From Nothophaeocryptopus gaeumannii (taxonomy: Eukaryota > Ascomycota > Dothideomycetes > Mycosphaerellales > Mycosphaerellaceae), in assembly GCA_031771865.1 (NCBI GenBank), contig JASISA010000022.1, forward strand, positions 1,860,001 to 1,924,000: a DNA stretch of 64,000 bases. The letters run 5' to 3'. Both the position numbers and the translations under genes were made by a program. A model generated the notes under the pieces. It was given only the letters and a program-made list of their open reading frames with translations, was not told the DNA's origin and searched no databases. Of this stretch, positions 34,225 to 44,381 are shown one piece after another. The stretch's first letter is position 1. Each line of letters begins with the position of its first letter.

Positions 34225-34767
34225 TCACGACTCGAATTCAGGTACAGTACCGCCGAAGGTCAAGGTCAAGGCCAAAGAACACGATGAAATCGCAAAACGC
34301 AAAAGTAGAAGCTGGAGTAGAAGTGGTAGTACTTGCACCTCTCGTATCCCACGCGTCGGTCTACTATTATCAGCGCGATCTTCTCTAGCCGTGTGCTGAA
34401 ACTCCTCAGCACTGCCAGGACTCCAAACTACACCGCAGTTGTGTTCCTGCAGCAAGCAAGCTTTCCAGAGATCTGTCCATCGGCTCAGGGTCCAAAAGTC
34501 ATCAATGATTGGTTCGCCTTCTAGCAAAGGAACAGGGGTCGCGCATCTATTGTTGGAAACACATGGCTTGCTGACTACCATTGGTATCTTTGTCCGTGCT
34601 GGTGATGGCGTCCGCCTAGCCGCTGGATGAATGAAAGACGAACGTTTTGGAGGAGATGGGGGAGGAAGAAGGCGTGGTAAGTGTGGAGGCGCAGCGAACG
34701 TCCTGTTGGACTCGCTCGACAACGCGAAGGGGAGAGTGAGATCAGACTTGGAGACTGGTAAGTCCAT
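34225..34767 (-). CDS. Hypothetical protein
   Basis: Open frame of 180 codons from ATG 34767. The middle looks protein-like (EGEPIIDDFWTLSRWTDLWK, ACLLQEHNCGVVWSPGSAEE) while the N-terminal 60 residues are Ser/Pro/Arg-rich and the end (LPLLLQLLLLRFAISSCSLA) may be an artefact of an unrecognised splice. Its stop lies 143 bp before the GNA1 start on the same strand. No family recognised. Confidence 0.4.
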   Translation of the reverse strand: MDLPVSKSDLTLPFALSSESNRTFAAPPHLPRLLPPPSPPKRSSFIHPAARRTPSPARTKIPMVVSKPCVSNNRCATPVPLLEGEPIIDDFWTLSRWTDLWKACLLQEHNCGVVWSPGSAEEFQHTAREDRADNSRPTRGIREVQVLPLLLQLLLLRFAISSCSLALTLTFGGTVPEFES

Positions 34768-35067
34768 GAAGTTCTTTTCGAAATCAATATCTCAATCTTG
34801 CAGAGAACGTCTCCATTGAAATGCCAAGCCATAATGCTCACAGACCCTTCCCACATGAAGATAGAGATGCTCACTCATAAGATAGGGTATACCCGCCAAG
34901 TCAACGCCTGGTGCGATCCCTTTGCCAGCACTGTACATGTCGTTTAGTCATCATTCCCTTTTGCGCCTTTTCCCACCGTCCTGCAGCGAAGGTCGTCTCG
35001 TCAAGACATACCCTCAAGCTATGATGTACAGAAGCGCCACCCGTTGTCGCCAGTCATATCGCGGAGC
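34768..35067. other. Intergenic
   Basis: 300 bp between the hypothetical protein and the stop of the RGS membrane protein; promoter of the former and 3' end of the latter. Nothing else seen. Confidence 0.4.
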
Positions 35068-36525
35068 TTAGTAGAGGTTCCCATGAGGAACGGCACAGAA
35101 GATGCCGACGCAAATCGCAGATGCCAGGAATGCACCCAAGACTGCTTGCAAGAAAATGGTGTCTTGGATCTGGCGGAGAGCAGGCTCTTGAATCCAGACT
35201 TCACGGTCGAAGATCTTGCGAATGACGTTGCGCTTCTTATAGCGCGGCACCCAGGGCTCCTCTTCGAATGAGTTGCGTCCTGTTGAGAGCAGGTCGTCGT
35301 TGGACCCGAATGTCTCGCTCAAGGTCTCCTCCGACTCGTCGGAAAACAGTTCCCAAGGCCGGAGGTGTCGGTGGTGCATCCCGTGGAGAACCACGCACAT
35401 GCCCTTCCAGGCAGCGATGAGAGTAGAGATGCCAATGAACCAGCCCAAGAATGGCAGAACTCGCCAAGCCCGACCAGCATGACTGAGGGTGATGAGCAGA
35501 TCGACCAGGAAGCCAGCAAGAATACCGAAGATGCCGAGACCGCGGGCGAAGACGACACGAGGTCTGTTGCCGTTGCAGATGGTCCATCGAATAAAGTTGG
35601 GATGTGCCTGCTTGCGGAGCGAGTATTCGGCAGTGGTCGCAATGACTTTGAAGGCGGTCGGGTGGGTCGTATGTTGCAGGGAGTGCAGGACCGCTTGTCT
35701 CTCGCGAGCAGAGAGATTGAGTTCACGTGGAGCACCATCGGCGATGTAAATCGCGATGATCCGTGACACTTCGTCTCGGTATGGCTGTGTGGTGACTATC
35801 GAGTGTTAGCCTCATGAAGTCCGCGTGACAGGCTTCGATCAGACTTACAAGGCTTCCACTTCATACCCGCGTCATCAAAAGCCTGCTCGGTCACTGCTCG
35901 GTGGCCAGTGCTACCAGTGCTACTGAGAAGCGTCTTCTCATCGCTCGTGACCGATGACTCGTAACCAGAGTGGATGTCACGCTTCTCTTCGAAGGAGCCC
36001 GACTTGGATGGAGTGTCATATGGATCGGCGGCGACCGTCACTATGGGAGCATGGTCATCGAAATCGGTGTTCTTCAGCACCTGCGCGATCTGCGGAGCGA
36101 CTCTCTTGGGGCGGGCGGGAGATATGGTCGTGTCTTGCTCTGGCGATGTGGTCCATTCCGGAGCCAGGGACTTCTCGGTGGCGGAGAGCTTCTCCCATCT
36201 AGTGACATAATCTCGATACCACAAGAAGAATTGCAGGTTCTCGGCAGAGTGCTCGATGTACTTGAGGTAGTTCATGAACTCTCGCAAAGTGACAGGCTGG
36301 ATCGAGGTCAGCTTGAGGGAGTCGGAGATCAGATGCGATACATACTGGGCAAGTGCCACCGGACACGATGCGGTCGAAAGACAGAGCTGCCGGAATGCCA
36401 TGGCTCATGCCAGAGGTACCGGACTGGATGGACTCATTGATTGAGTTCTGCTTCTCGTCGCCATTGAGGGAATTGCGGGAAGAGGTGACAGGGGATGGTC
36501 GGCGATATCCCAATGAGTAGACCAT
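35068..36525 (-). CDS. RGS-domain membrane protein, Rax1/RgsD type
   Basis: Model: complement of 36346-36525, 35849-36296 and 35068-35795, 451 residues. Introns are 49 nt (GTATGT donor, GATCCAG acceptor) and 53 nt (GTAAGT, CGATAG). Splicing joins the RGS box: PVTLREFMNYLKYIEHSAEN, LQFFLWYRDYVTRWEKLS, then MKWKPFTTQPYRDEVSRIIA and IYIADGAPRELNLSARERQA, LHSLQHTTHPTAFKVI. Three transmembrane helices follow: GLGIFGILAGFLVDLLITLS, VLPFLGWFIGISTLIAAWKG and AVLGAFLASAICVGIFC. An RGS box plus three C-terminal helices is the layout of yeast Rax1 and Aspergillus Rax1/RgsD, which modulate G-alpha signalling, polarity, conidiation and stress response. Which subfamily it belongs to needs a tree. The ATG at 36525 was preferred to one eight codons upstream. 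Confidence 0.85.
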
Positions 36526-39329
36526 GGTGGCAACTGAGGAGGTCAACACACAAGCGGGAAAGAATGTGATATTAGGCCTGCGGTGATCAGAGAGGAATGA
36601 TCAAAGATTGGGATGTCAATGAGAGGGAGAAGACGGTGGCCGAATGAGCGATGGGACGACAGCAAGCCGAACGGGAATGGGAAGCGGATGTCGTATGGCG
36701 TGAGGTTGATATAGCTTGCTAGGAGGTGCCAACTGTTGGATAATAGGAAGGCGCACGGGGAAGCCCCGCGCGACGCCTCGTGGTAGTGGCGTGGCTTGAA
36801 TAGGCGAGGAAGGTAGGCGCCAGACGAGGAAGATGTCGTGCAGACAAGCACCTTCACCACGGACAAGGTCGATTGATTATGAGCTGGACAAGCTCTTGCT
36901 GCACTAGGTGGAACTGTAGGTATGAACGATCTGCGAGCGAGGGTAGCATTGGTATATACGATGGAAGTAGTCCGATCTGCAAATGCTTCCACGGACATCC
37001 AGGCGCATTATTAGCCTGGTCGCAGTGAGCCGACGCCTAAACCTTGTGGGAGTCCTCACTTGTTTAGCCCAAGCCCCCAGCCCACATGGCAACCACGAAG
37101 AGCACCTTCCTCCATCCGGAGCGTCGAAACATGGCTCCTGATCGTGATGGCAAGTTCCATGGACAGGCATTCCATCACCTTCCTTCTTCGCCTCGAGAAA
37201 TGAACACTTCCATCCGTCGATACCACAGGCACCGACGCCACCAGCGAGATCAAGTGTTAGCTCTAGCAAAGAGGCTTTTCACACGTGTGCGCATTGACAC
37301 TTGTCTAGAGGATCTTCTTTTCCCGACGCATGCCATATCTGGATCGCCGCTTTCCCTCAGCCATCCAATGCAATCGACTGTTGCCATAGACTCCATCGTT
37401 CACGAGCTTCTTGCGCGAACACATCGAGGGGCTGCAGCAAGCGACGTGAAGTCGACCAGTCTGGGTGCAGACAAGCGAAGGCCAGATGCTGACAAGGCAA
37501 GATTGGGGTACGGCCAATGAGAATGTAGCAGCTTTCCCCAGATTCTAGCGGCAGATCATCCTCCTTGGATCGCAGAAGTCGCGACCGAGGATCAGAGTCT
37601 GGTCGACTCTAAAACCGTTTCTCACGTACACGCAAGCCGAACATGGTCGAAACGCGGACGACCTTTCGATGTATCGTGTTCAGTCGATCCCTGTTGTACG
37701 TCTGGTACGCACGTTCATCCTGCCCCGACATCATGGTTTGGTGGCTCACACGTGCAAGTCGCGTGTGGCCACGACTTGTTTGGCACCCTCTCGAAAAGGC
37801 TCTTTCCATAATCCACCTCGCGTAGCCCAGCAGGATCCGGGTTAGACTCCGACTGCTCCTACACCTTGCCATGCAAGCCTCTCAGGCACCAAGTCCTTCG
37901 TCCGCCTTGCAACTCCTCTCCTGCTTCCTGGCATGTCCGCAGGATCCACATGGAGCGCGCAGGCCCTTCATCCTTGATCAATATTGTTGCTCGGCCTAGC
38001 CACTTCACCTTTGAACGTGGCTGTCAACGACTGCAAGCCCTGGACAATCAGGTGCACTCGCCGGCAGGCATGGCATTGCTCGCATTGAGTCATTTTGAGC
38101 TCACTGAGAAGCTCGTCCGATCTCCCCACTTTTACACATGCCAAGGCGATGTTGATATGTAGCCTTGCGATGGGCGACCCGTAAAGCGATCTGATGGACT
38201 GACGTTACTTTGCATTCAGAGAAGCTCTGTTCTGAACGTCAGGCGAAGTCTACTGTAAGATGTCGTGCAACCACATTGATCCTGGTGTGCGGAATGTCTT
38301 TCACAGCATCCTGTCAGACTCTTGCGGGCCGAGGCGACTTCCATTGTCGGAGGTGCATGGGCTTCCACGTATCCTAACGACACGGCGTTCTTGTGCCACC
38401 AACATCTAGAAAGGATCAAGTTTCACTTGTGGACTACAAAAGATGAGCACGATGTCCAGGAAAAAGATGACGGGCTCCGCTCTCCTCCGGTCTCCTGTTT
38501 GATCCCTGACGCCTCAACTATGAACGACCTTCCTTCGCGTGCGTTCTACACGTGGGTAGCTCGTGGGAAGTGAGAAACGGTCCCGGACACACCAACGTGG
38601 AAGGGACAGAGAATCCGGTGCCGAAAGGATTCCGGTTCGAGACTCTACTCAATCGCGATGGCAGTATTCCGGAGAGTGAGTCGCGAGCACCGACACGCCA
38701 GGGCACGCAGAATTGGGCTTCGATCCGAGATATATGGATTCCAACAGGTCGGCCCGTGAGAACTGTGGAAGGACCGTGTCGAAGAGGTGCAGCTCGAGAC
38801 GATTCGCTTACCTTTCGGCAGACGCTCGAAATAGCAGAGGGTCATGACCGCCTTTCTCTGGTTGTACAGTAGCGTGTAACAGCCTCACGAATTCAACTCT
38901 AAGACCTCTCAACGAAGAGCAAACGCGCGAGATCTCGAATCGGCCATTGAGGGATCCTTGAGGGCTCATCTTGCAGTGCACTCTGTCTGGACCTTCCGTA
39001 CACAGCCCTATCATTTGACGAAATCAGGATGTCGATCATAGCTACCGCTCAGGAAGCATTCACTTCACTGTTGGCGTCGACTTTATTTACCTGCTACATT
39101 TCTATCGACCTCAAGCAAATTCAAACAGAAGCTCATTGCGACCAATCAGAGCTTACTTGTCGTATCTGCGGGGCTAGAAGTTGGGCGAGCTGCGCTATCA
39201 TCATGGCCAAGTCTCATCAGCTTGACTTCACCTCTGATCGCCTGAGGTAGAGTTGCGCTCTGAGCCGTGCTGCAAGTCTCCCTCACCAATCTCGTTTCCC
39301 AGCTTTCTGACAATCTCGAGCGACCCGAA
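36526..39329. other. 2.8-kb gene-poor region
   Basis: Divergent intergenic region between the RGS gene (minus) and the formamidase (plus). Open frames of up to about 150 codons exist on both strands, but they overlap and none is protein-like. I see no inverted terminal repeats, simple-repeat arrays or tRNA. Confidence 0.5.
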
Positions 39330-40410
39330 ATGTCCGGCCTGGGTGGTCTGAACAAGAGCACGCCTGACTCAATCGTGATTGGCGTTTGCCAGTCACAACT
39401 GCTGGATGTACAAACTCCGGATCAATTAAAAAGTGCTACAGGTCATGTCTGCAGCCTGGTCGCCAAAGCACGCCGGAGCTATCCGTTGATGGATCTCATT
39501 GTCTTTCCGGAATACTGTATTCACGGCCTGAGCATGACGACAGATGACTCCATAATATGCACGCTACACGGGCCTGAAGTGCAGTCGTTTCGACAAGCCT
39601 GTATTCAAAACAAAATCTGGGGATGCTTTTCCATCATGGAGAAGAACGAGCTCGGCTTTCCATGGAATACGGGCATCGTCATTGACAGTGGCGGTGAGAT
39701 CGTGAACTACTACCGCAAGATGCACCCCTGGATCCCCGTCGAGCCATGGGTATGTAAGGTGTACTGGAACAACCACGCGTACCCAAGACTTCTTCTCGAA
39801 GCCGGCAACTAACCTTAAGCATATCTACTAGTATCCTGGCAACGGAGGCATACCTACCTTCGATGGTCCGTGCGGTGTCCGCATGGCACACGTCATCTGT
39901 CACGATGGCCAGTTCCCTGAGATGGCGAGAGAATGCGCTTACAAGGGTGCTGAAATTATGCTGAGAACGGCTGGCTATACGAGTCCTATCAAAGGATCAT
40001 GGGAGATCACGAACCGCAGTAATGCCTTCACCAACCTCATGTGGACAGTTAGCGTCGCTCTGGCTGGCAGCGATGGGACTTTCAACTCGATGGGCGAGGC
40101 CATGTTCTGCAATCCCGAAGGAGAGATCGTCCGCCAAGGCAATAACACTCCAGATGAGATCTTCGCCTGTGAGATTCGAAAAGGAGATGCCCTCGAAAAG
40201 CGAAATAACTGGGGCGTCGAGAACAACCTCTACCAATTTGGGCACCGCGGCTACAGTGCTGTAGCTGACGGTGCCCAGGACTGCCCGTACACTTACATGC
40301 AGGATCTTGTGGGTGGGAAGTATAAGCAGCATGGTGAAGAGCAGGTCAAGGTTACGGATGGGACGGGTTGCGGGATCGCGAAACCAACAGCTAAGTATCA
40401 ATTGAACTGA
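39330..40410 (+). CDS. Formamidase, AmiF-type (nitrilase superfamily)
   Basis: Model: exons 39330-39749 and 39832-40410, 332 residues; the 82-nt intron is GTATGT...ACTAG, phase 0. The catalytic triad of the nitrilase fold is visible: Glu in IVFPEYCIHG, Lys in YYRKMHPWIPVEPW and Cys in HVICHDGQFPEMARECAYKG. The following AEIMLRTAGYTSPIK, WEITNRSNAFTNLMWTVSVA and WGVENNLYQFGHRGYSAV match the formamidase/aliphatic-amidase subfamily, closer to AmiF than AmiE because of the ICHDG and NRSNA blocks. It would hydrolyse formamide to formate and ammonia in the cytosol, serving nitrogen use or cyanide detoxification. The frame also contains an ATG at 39267; I chose 39330 because the intervening residues are not family-like. 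Confidence 0.88.
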
Positions 40411-40987
40411 ATGGAACGGAAGTGAATGCTCCCATCTACTTATACAGTACCAATCGAGTTCCTCGGCCTCTCAGAGGTTTCCTTGCGATGCTGTCTGGGC
40501 AGGCCTTCCTTTGTCTGCATGTCTTCTTTGTGCTTTTGAGACACATCACTGATGACCACTGCAAATCAACAGCTACTCTTCGCAGCTATCCCTTCTCATT
40601 CTCTGCTAAAATTAAGATACGCATTGCTGATCCCCGTATATTCTGGACGTATCAATACTTGCTGTGGCAAAGAGTCTCCTTCTCAGCTCTTACATTGACG
40701 CCGCTCTCGAAGCTTTGCCGTTCTTGGCGGGTTGAGTGAGGGATAACAATGCGTTTGTGCTGGTGTGAAGGCGGCGCGGACAAGGAAAAGAGAATTTCGT
40801 CCCGACACACGACACACAACACCTCCTCAGATCTTACTTACTTGGCCGCTCTGGACTCTTGCATCTACACTTTCTCTCCACACCTCCTCATTAGACAAGC
40901 ACTACCGCCCGCACACTTCCAAACACTGCAAACAATACAATACAAATTCAACACTCTACTCACAACACGAACACGACTACAGCCACC
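40411..40987. other. Intergenic, promoter of RBR-type gene
   Basis: 3' end of the formamidase and promoter of the zinc-binding protein at 40988. The last 200 bp are CA/CT-rich with an ACACAACACC-type leader typical of fungal 5' regions. No gene. Confidence 0.45.
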
Positions 40988-41932
40988 ATGCCCAAGGTGA
41001 AGAAGACATCCGGGCGCGCCGCGAAGCGCATGACTCCACTGGCTGTGCCAGAGCGCGCAGAACCCAAACCCTTCGACTGCGTCTCGTGCGGTGACATTGT
41101 CATCGACGGCGCCCCTATCACCATCCACGACAGCGAGCTCTGCCGCGGCTGCTTTGACCGAATGAAGCCACAGTTCGACACCTATCTTAAGGACGAGTCG
41201 CAGCCGTTGAAATGGGCCGGTCAGACGATCGACATCGAAACCGTCAAGGAGCACTTCACGCCAGAATTCCTCGAGGAGTACCGCGCGAAGATGAAGGTGT
41301 ACGCGGTTCTCGCAAACGAGCGTCTATTCTGCGCAGGTACCGACCAGACGACTTGCGGCGCGTTTCTAGGATCCAAGGAGGCACACGCCCCGAGAAAGAA
41401 GTGCTCAGACTGCGGCGCTCGGACTTGCGGTGACTGTAACGGCCGCATCGACGGTACTGTTCGAAAGCACGTCTGCGAAGTCGCCCCAGTCGAGGTCGAT
41501 CCCTTCGAGGGTCTCAAGCGCGGCGACGATTACCAGCTCTGCCCCAAGTGCGAGACGGTAGGCTACTTGCATGAGGGATGTAATCACATCAAGTGCGAAA
41601 TGGCGTCCTGTCAGGCTCACTATTGTTACATCTGCGGCCAACTGGCTCGACCTGACGACGGTACCGGCCACTGGGATTTCGGCAAATCCTGTCCTCTCTA
41701 TCAACAGCCCGGTGCGGAGAATGCCATCTACGACCGCGACCCGAATGCTGGCCCTGTTGCTCATGTTCGTGCAGAGGACCTTGCGCAGGCGATGGTCATC
41801 GTGGCAGATTTGCAGCGTTTCGTCGGGCTTCGAGCCGTGGATGAGCAGGCGGCCATCAATGGGATGCGTGACCTGATCCAGCAGCATGACATTAGAGAAG
41901 TTTTGGATGTTCGAGTCGCCGCAATCCTGTAG
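40988..41932 (+). CDS. Compact IBR/RBR-type zinc-binding protein
   Basis: Single exon, 314 residues. Cysteine modules in order: FDCVSCGDIVIDG with SELCRGCFDRMKP (about 31-60, a reduced RING1-like knuckle); FCAGTDQTTCGAF, then KKCSDCGARTCGDCNGR and HVCEV (about 118-170, IBR-like); and CPKCETVGYLHEGCNHIKC with CQAHYCYICGQ (about 184-220, RING2/Rcat-like). The Cys in GCNH corresponds to the catalytic cysteine of RBR ubiquitin ligases. Final 80 residues are helical (DLAQAMVIVADLQRFVGLRA). It therefore resembles a minimal RBR E3 ligase that lacks a full RING1, common in expanded fungal families; ligase activity is inference. Confidence 0.75.
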   Translation: MPKVKKTSGRAAKRMTPLAVPERAEPKPFDCVSCGDIVIDGAPITIHDSELCRGCFDRMKPQFDTYLKDESQPLKWAGQTIDIETVKEHFTPEFLEEYRAKMKVYAVLANERLFCAGTDQTTCGAFLGSKEAHAPRKKCSDCGARTCGDCNGRIDGTVRKHVCEVAPVEVDPFEGLKRGDDYQLCPKCETVGYLHEGCNHIKCEMASCQAHYCYICGQLARPDDGTGHWDFGKSCPLYQQPGAENAIYDRDPNAGPVAHVRAEDLAQAMVIVADLQRFVGLRAVDEQAAINGMRDLIQQHDIREVLDVRVAAIL

Positions 41933-42488
41933 TCAGCTGTCCAGGATGGGCAAGCATAAGCAGCGAGAGAGATTGAGATGGCACGGGTTTCACGACAGCT
42001 TCAGCAAGATTGAGATGCACAAGAAGGCGTTATTGAGAATGGCATAGATCGGCTCATGGGGTGTTTTTGTTCAGAATGACTGACAGTGACTTTGACAGGA
42101 CGGACTGCGATTGGGCGTTTTCGAGGGCATTTGGGGCTTGATTATAGCGAACAGACTGAGTTTGAAGACAGCATTGGGAATCAGGATAGCGTCCAGGGAG
42201 TTGACGGCAAAGCGTTTTGTGCTTTGTACAGTGTCTCACTGAATGAAACATTTTGTAGCAATGAAGGGTCTTTGTGATGTTGCAACCCTCTCGCAAATTC
42301 CCTTCTTTCTCATGGCGGTCACCCTAGTCCTCCTCCTAGTTCTCATCCCCTATTCACAAATGAACCATCAAACACCCTCCTCACCCATCCCTTGGTTCCG
42401 CAGAGCCAGCAACACCCGTACTGTCACCAACATCCTTGTTGTTAGCCGCTCTCAACATCAACATCTCTGTTCTCAACTGGTTCGCCTC
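41933..42488. other. Intergenic before the LINE/pseudogene patch
   Basis: 3' region of the RBR-type gene and about 500 bp with only short frames. It ends at the stop codon of the decayed paralogue (minus strand, 42489). No gene. Confidence 0.45.
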
Positions 42489-42543
42489 CTAAGGCCGTCC
42501 CTTTTGCTCAATCCAAATATAGTGGACACCCTTCTCTTTCTCA

Positions 42544-42556
42544 TACTTATATATCA
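42544..42556. repeat. LINE target-site duplication, left copy
   Basis: TACTTATATATCA, identical to 43660-43672. Lies within the 3' coding end of the decayed paralogue. Confidence 0.92.
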
Positions 42557-43659
42557 GCAGTAATGCACGGGAGCGAGGTATGGATGGCAGGAAAGGAGAC
42601 TGGAATCTCAAAAATGCTCCAACAAAAGCTACGGGTAATGCAGAATAGATTCCTACGGATAATCCTTGGGGCCTACCGAGCTACACCAACGCGACTGTTA
42701 CACAAAGAACTCCAGATCGAAGACATTACCGAGTATGGGAAGAGAACTGCTATAGCTGCAATGGCTGCGCAGAGGCAGAGGCCGGATATACACCAGGCCA
42801 TGCAAGAGCTGAAGGGGCGGATCCTACTAAAGTGCGGACAACTTGGGGCATATAGCAGACGCCTGAGAAAACCATACAGCTCGCCACTAGAGCAGACAGA
42901 CGAGCAGGCTACTATCCTACGGTCCCAGCTCTCTCACATAGACAGAGCAGATCCAAAGAAGACTCGGAAAGCAACATGGACTATCCTCCAGGGCCAGTAT
43001 GAGCGGACGAGTCACAGAAGTGGGACAATGCTAGGCGCGAAGGAATCCTCCCACTCGCGTTCAGGACTCCATGGAACACCAATACCCGGGAGCTTTATCG
43101 AGGGCTTAGCAAAGCCCAGGCCGCGATAGTGTTCCAGATACGGTCAGAGACAATTGGCCTTCCTCACTTCCTCCACAAGGTTGGGGTGCCCGACACTAGC
43201 CCCTACTGCGAATGTGGAGATAGAGGGACAGCTCGACACTACCTTGCCTACTGTACAAACATGCGAGAGAGTAGAAGGGAACTCATCTTAGCCACTAGAT
43301 GCCAGGACGCGAGAAGATGGCTTACTGAGTTCCTAGACAAACCGCAGCGTGGGCAATAAGGTATCTCCCCATAGGACAATTCGAGTGGACCCTCAAACAT
43401 CTCCCAGAGCAGGCCGGAGATCTCGAACCCAAGTAAGGAGGATGATGTTGACTCTGGCGTGTCAGCCAGCTGCCTACGGGCAAACATATTGGTTCTATAG
43501 TACCTAAGATGCAGTAGGGTGTAAGGCATAACAGAGAAGGGAGGAAGTTTTACGCTGTAGGCACTTTCTACAGGGTTTTCTTTTACAACATGTAGATATG
43601 CTAGAAGGGGCACGGCCTGTAGCTAGCTCGAATACATTTATTATTATTATTATTATTAT
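42557..43659 (+). mobile_element. 5'-truncated Tad-like LINE (non-LTR retrotransposon)
   Basis: About 1.1 kb bounded by a perfect 13-bp duplication (TACTTATATATCA at 42544-42556 and 43660-43672). It encodes only the C-terminal part of a reverse-transcriptase ORF: HGSEVWMAGK, LRVMQNRFLRIILGAYRATP, LLHKELQIEDITEYGKRTAI, then in a second frame LPHFLHKVGVPDTSPYCECG and DRGTARHYLAYCTNMRESRR, the terminal Cys-His knuckle of Tad-clade elements. One frame break lies near 43005. A 3' untranslated stretch (43360-43635) ends in an (ATT)n tract at about 43636-43659, as expected for target-primed reverse transcription. The first frame is open for 188 codons with no stops, so the copy looks young and shows no RIP. 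It is dead on arrival because the 5' part is missing. Confidence 0.92.
43636..43659. repeat. (ATT)n 3' tail of the LINE
   Basis: About eight ATT/TTA units immediately before the right target-site duplication; simple-repeat tails replace poly-A in several fungal LINE clades. Confidence 0.85.
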
Positions 43660-43672
43660 TACTTATATATCA
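43660..43672. repeat. LINE target-site duplication, right copy
   Basis: TACTTATATATCA, identical to 42544-42556; position follows directly on the (ATT)n tail. Confidence 0.92.
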
Positions 43673-43910
43673 CACCTGCTGCGCCAAGGGCACCGGCCGC
43701 GAAGTCTGTCAGAACCGCAGGCTGGTTCACAGCGAACCATACGTCTAGCCTGTTGAACCGCATTGTGGGCAGGTTGATCGTGACGACATCGTTGAGAGCT
43801 TCGTATGCAGTCTCCTCGTCGACGTATTAGCCCCGGAAACGGCTGGAATTAACTCGCGTTACCGGGGACTCTTCGTGGATGTGGTGCATTACGATCCAAT
43901 AGGGTTAGCC

Positions 43911-44381
43911 GAAGGTGCTTGGAGACTATGATGGTGTCGCTGGGCTTGGCCATGATGATCGATCGGTGGATGAAGGTGTGAGAGTCTTGGACTTCGATAT
44001 GGTAGGAGTTTGAGGATGGAATGGAGACTGAAAAAACTTATATCTGATTAAATTAATAGGCCAAAAGCTTGCTGAAAACTCTTCTGTAGAGCTGCAGAAA
44101 CTACGAGAGTCAGAGAATGCTTAAGACGGGGGCTGCTTGCCAGACTAGGAGCAAACCAACCGCTGGTTGTGAGAGACCCTTTCTTGCCGCCGTCGCTTCT
44201 AGAAGAGCAATATTCGCTGCAGAACCACCTTGACAAAGACGTCAGCGCATGTAGTTCTTACCAACAGAACCTAATACCATCAACGGAACCCTCAGCAACA
44301 GCTCTTAGGCCTACAAGCCTGCCTCGTAGTCTTCAACTTCCTCTCCGTCCGCGATTCGAAACTCTGGCATGGCAGTCCATG
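43911..44381. other. Intergenic between tandem paralogues
   Basis: 470 bp between the decayed paralogue and its intact neighbour. It includes an AT-rich stretch at about 44033-44062 but no gene. Confidence 0.4.

Larger units (their letters stand above)
42489..43910 (-). pseudogene. Decayed paralogue of the 44382-44735 gene, split by a LINE
   Basis: Read on the minus strand, 43910-43673 aligns without indels to the neighbouring gene: PYWIVMHHIHEESPVTRVNS with QTFWTLMQRIHPHGSLNSTH, then a shared FRG/FKG and YVDEETAYEALNDVV with YANEHAAYEALKDLV. Two in-frame stops (TAA at 43905-43907 and at 43827-43829) break it. The frame then runs into the LINE insertion. Past it, with one copy of the 13-bp target duplication counted, the frame resumes at 42543 as YEKEKGVHYIWIE, matching FEREDSIVYTWIE at the neighbour's end, and stops at 42489. 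No recognisable start was found. So a tandem duplicate acquired stops and also received the retroelement; which came first is unknown. Confidence 0.82.

Noticed and set aside
36543..36998. 151-codon minus-strand frame upstream of the RGS gene
   Set aside because: Lies where the RGS gene's 5' leader should be, on the same strand but in another frame from the RGS protein, with no domain.
37086..37520. 144-codon plus-strand frame
   Set aside because: Basic and His-rich low-quality sequence, no splice structure and overlapping frames on the other strand.
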